From positions 1 to 64,000 of the forward strand of contig NZ_SZUU01000011.1 of NCBI RefSeq assembly GCF_019583405.1: a DNA stretch of 64,000 nt, given 5' to 3'. The DNA comes from Bacteroides fragilis. GTDB taxonomy: Bacteria; Bacteroidota; Bacteroidia; Bacteroidales; Bacteroidaceae. Shown here in pieces: positions 63,965-64,000 of this stretch. Below the pieces are notes generated by a model. The model was not told the DNA's origin and did not search any database. It saw nothing but the letters and a program-made list of their open reading frames with translations. Each line of letters begins with the position of its first letter. Within the stretch, counting starts at the first letter, position 1. Both the position numbers and the translations under genes were made by a program.

Positions 63965-64000
63965 TAATCTACTTAATATTTGGTATCAGAAGAATGTTCG

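Overview
The window reads as a Bacteroides chromosome, probably of the B. fragilis group (species level is a guess). Many genes sit behind the Bacteroidetes-type promoter TTTG-N19/20-TAnnTTTG. The gene order yceD-rpmF-fabH-era-der, tig-clpP-clpX-recQ-guaB and the double SurA/OstA/MutL run, together with SPII lipoproteins and an OmpA porin, fit that genus.

Layout. 1-24.9 kb is conserved housekeeping DNA: the 3' end of an rRNA operon (5S), yceD-rpmF-fabH, era, der, a NarL-type regulator, a divergent MlaEF/LptB pair, an RRM protein, tig, clpP, clpX, recQ, guaB, an envelope folding and LPS-transport run (three SurA/PpiC-like proteins, OstA-like) and mutL. 25-36.7 kb is AT-rich and repetitive. It holds six paralogous six-bladed beta-propeller lipoproteins, an S41 protease, and several decayed gene fragments. 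A 124-bp promoter/leader is duplicated there.

36.7-57.8 kb is the most unusual part: a RiPP (ribosomally made, modified peptide) locus. It has a divergent histidine kinase/response regulator pair and a 43-residue precursor-like gene too short for ordinary gene calling (39322-39453, GGG leader, Trp-rich, no Cys). It also has a 103-residue GG-leader precursor with eight core cysteines, three half-size LanC-like proteins, an aspartyl-protease/PDZ lipoprotein and three radical SAM proteins in tandem. Four glycosyltransferases (one two-domain), a CMP-sugar synthetase-like enzyme and a sulfotransferase follow, and a C39-peptidase ABC exporter with its HlyD partner closes the run. My reading is that the precursors are modified by radical SAM enzymes, perhaps glycosylated and sulfated, then cleaved after the GG motif and exported. 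The chemistry is not readable from sequence. A 382-bp near-identical direct repeat (36717-37098 and 44359-44740) brackets the regulatory/precursor half of the locus, which suggests recent assembly or an excisable segment.

57.9-64 kb returns to core genes: an OmpA porin, trpS (minus strand) and carB. carB is preceded by a 36-codon leader ORF whose stop codon overlaps an intrinsic terminator, a possible attenuator. No tRNA, CRISPR array, IS element or phage gene was seen.
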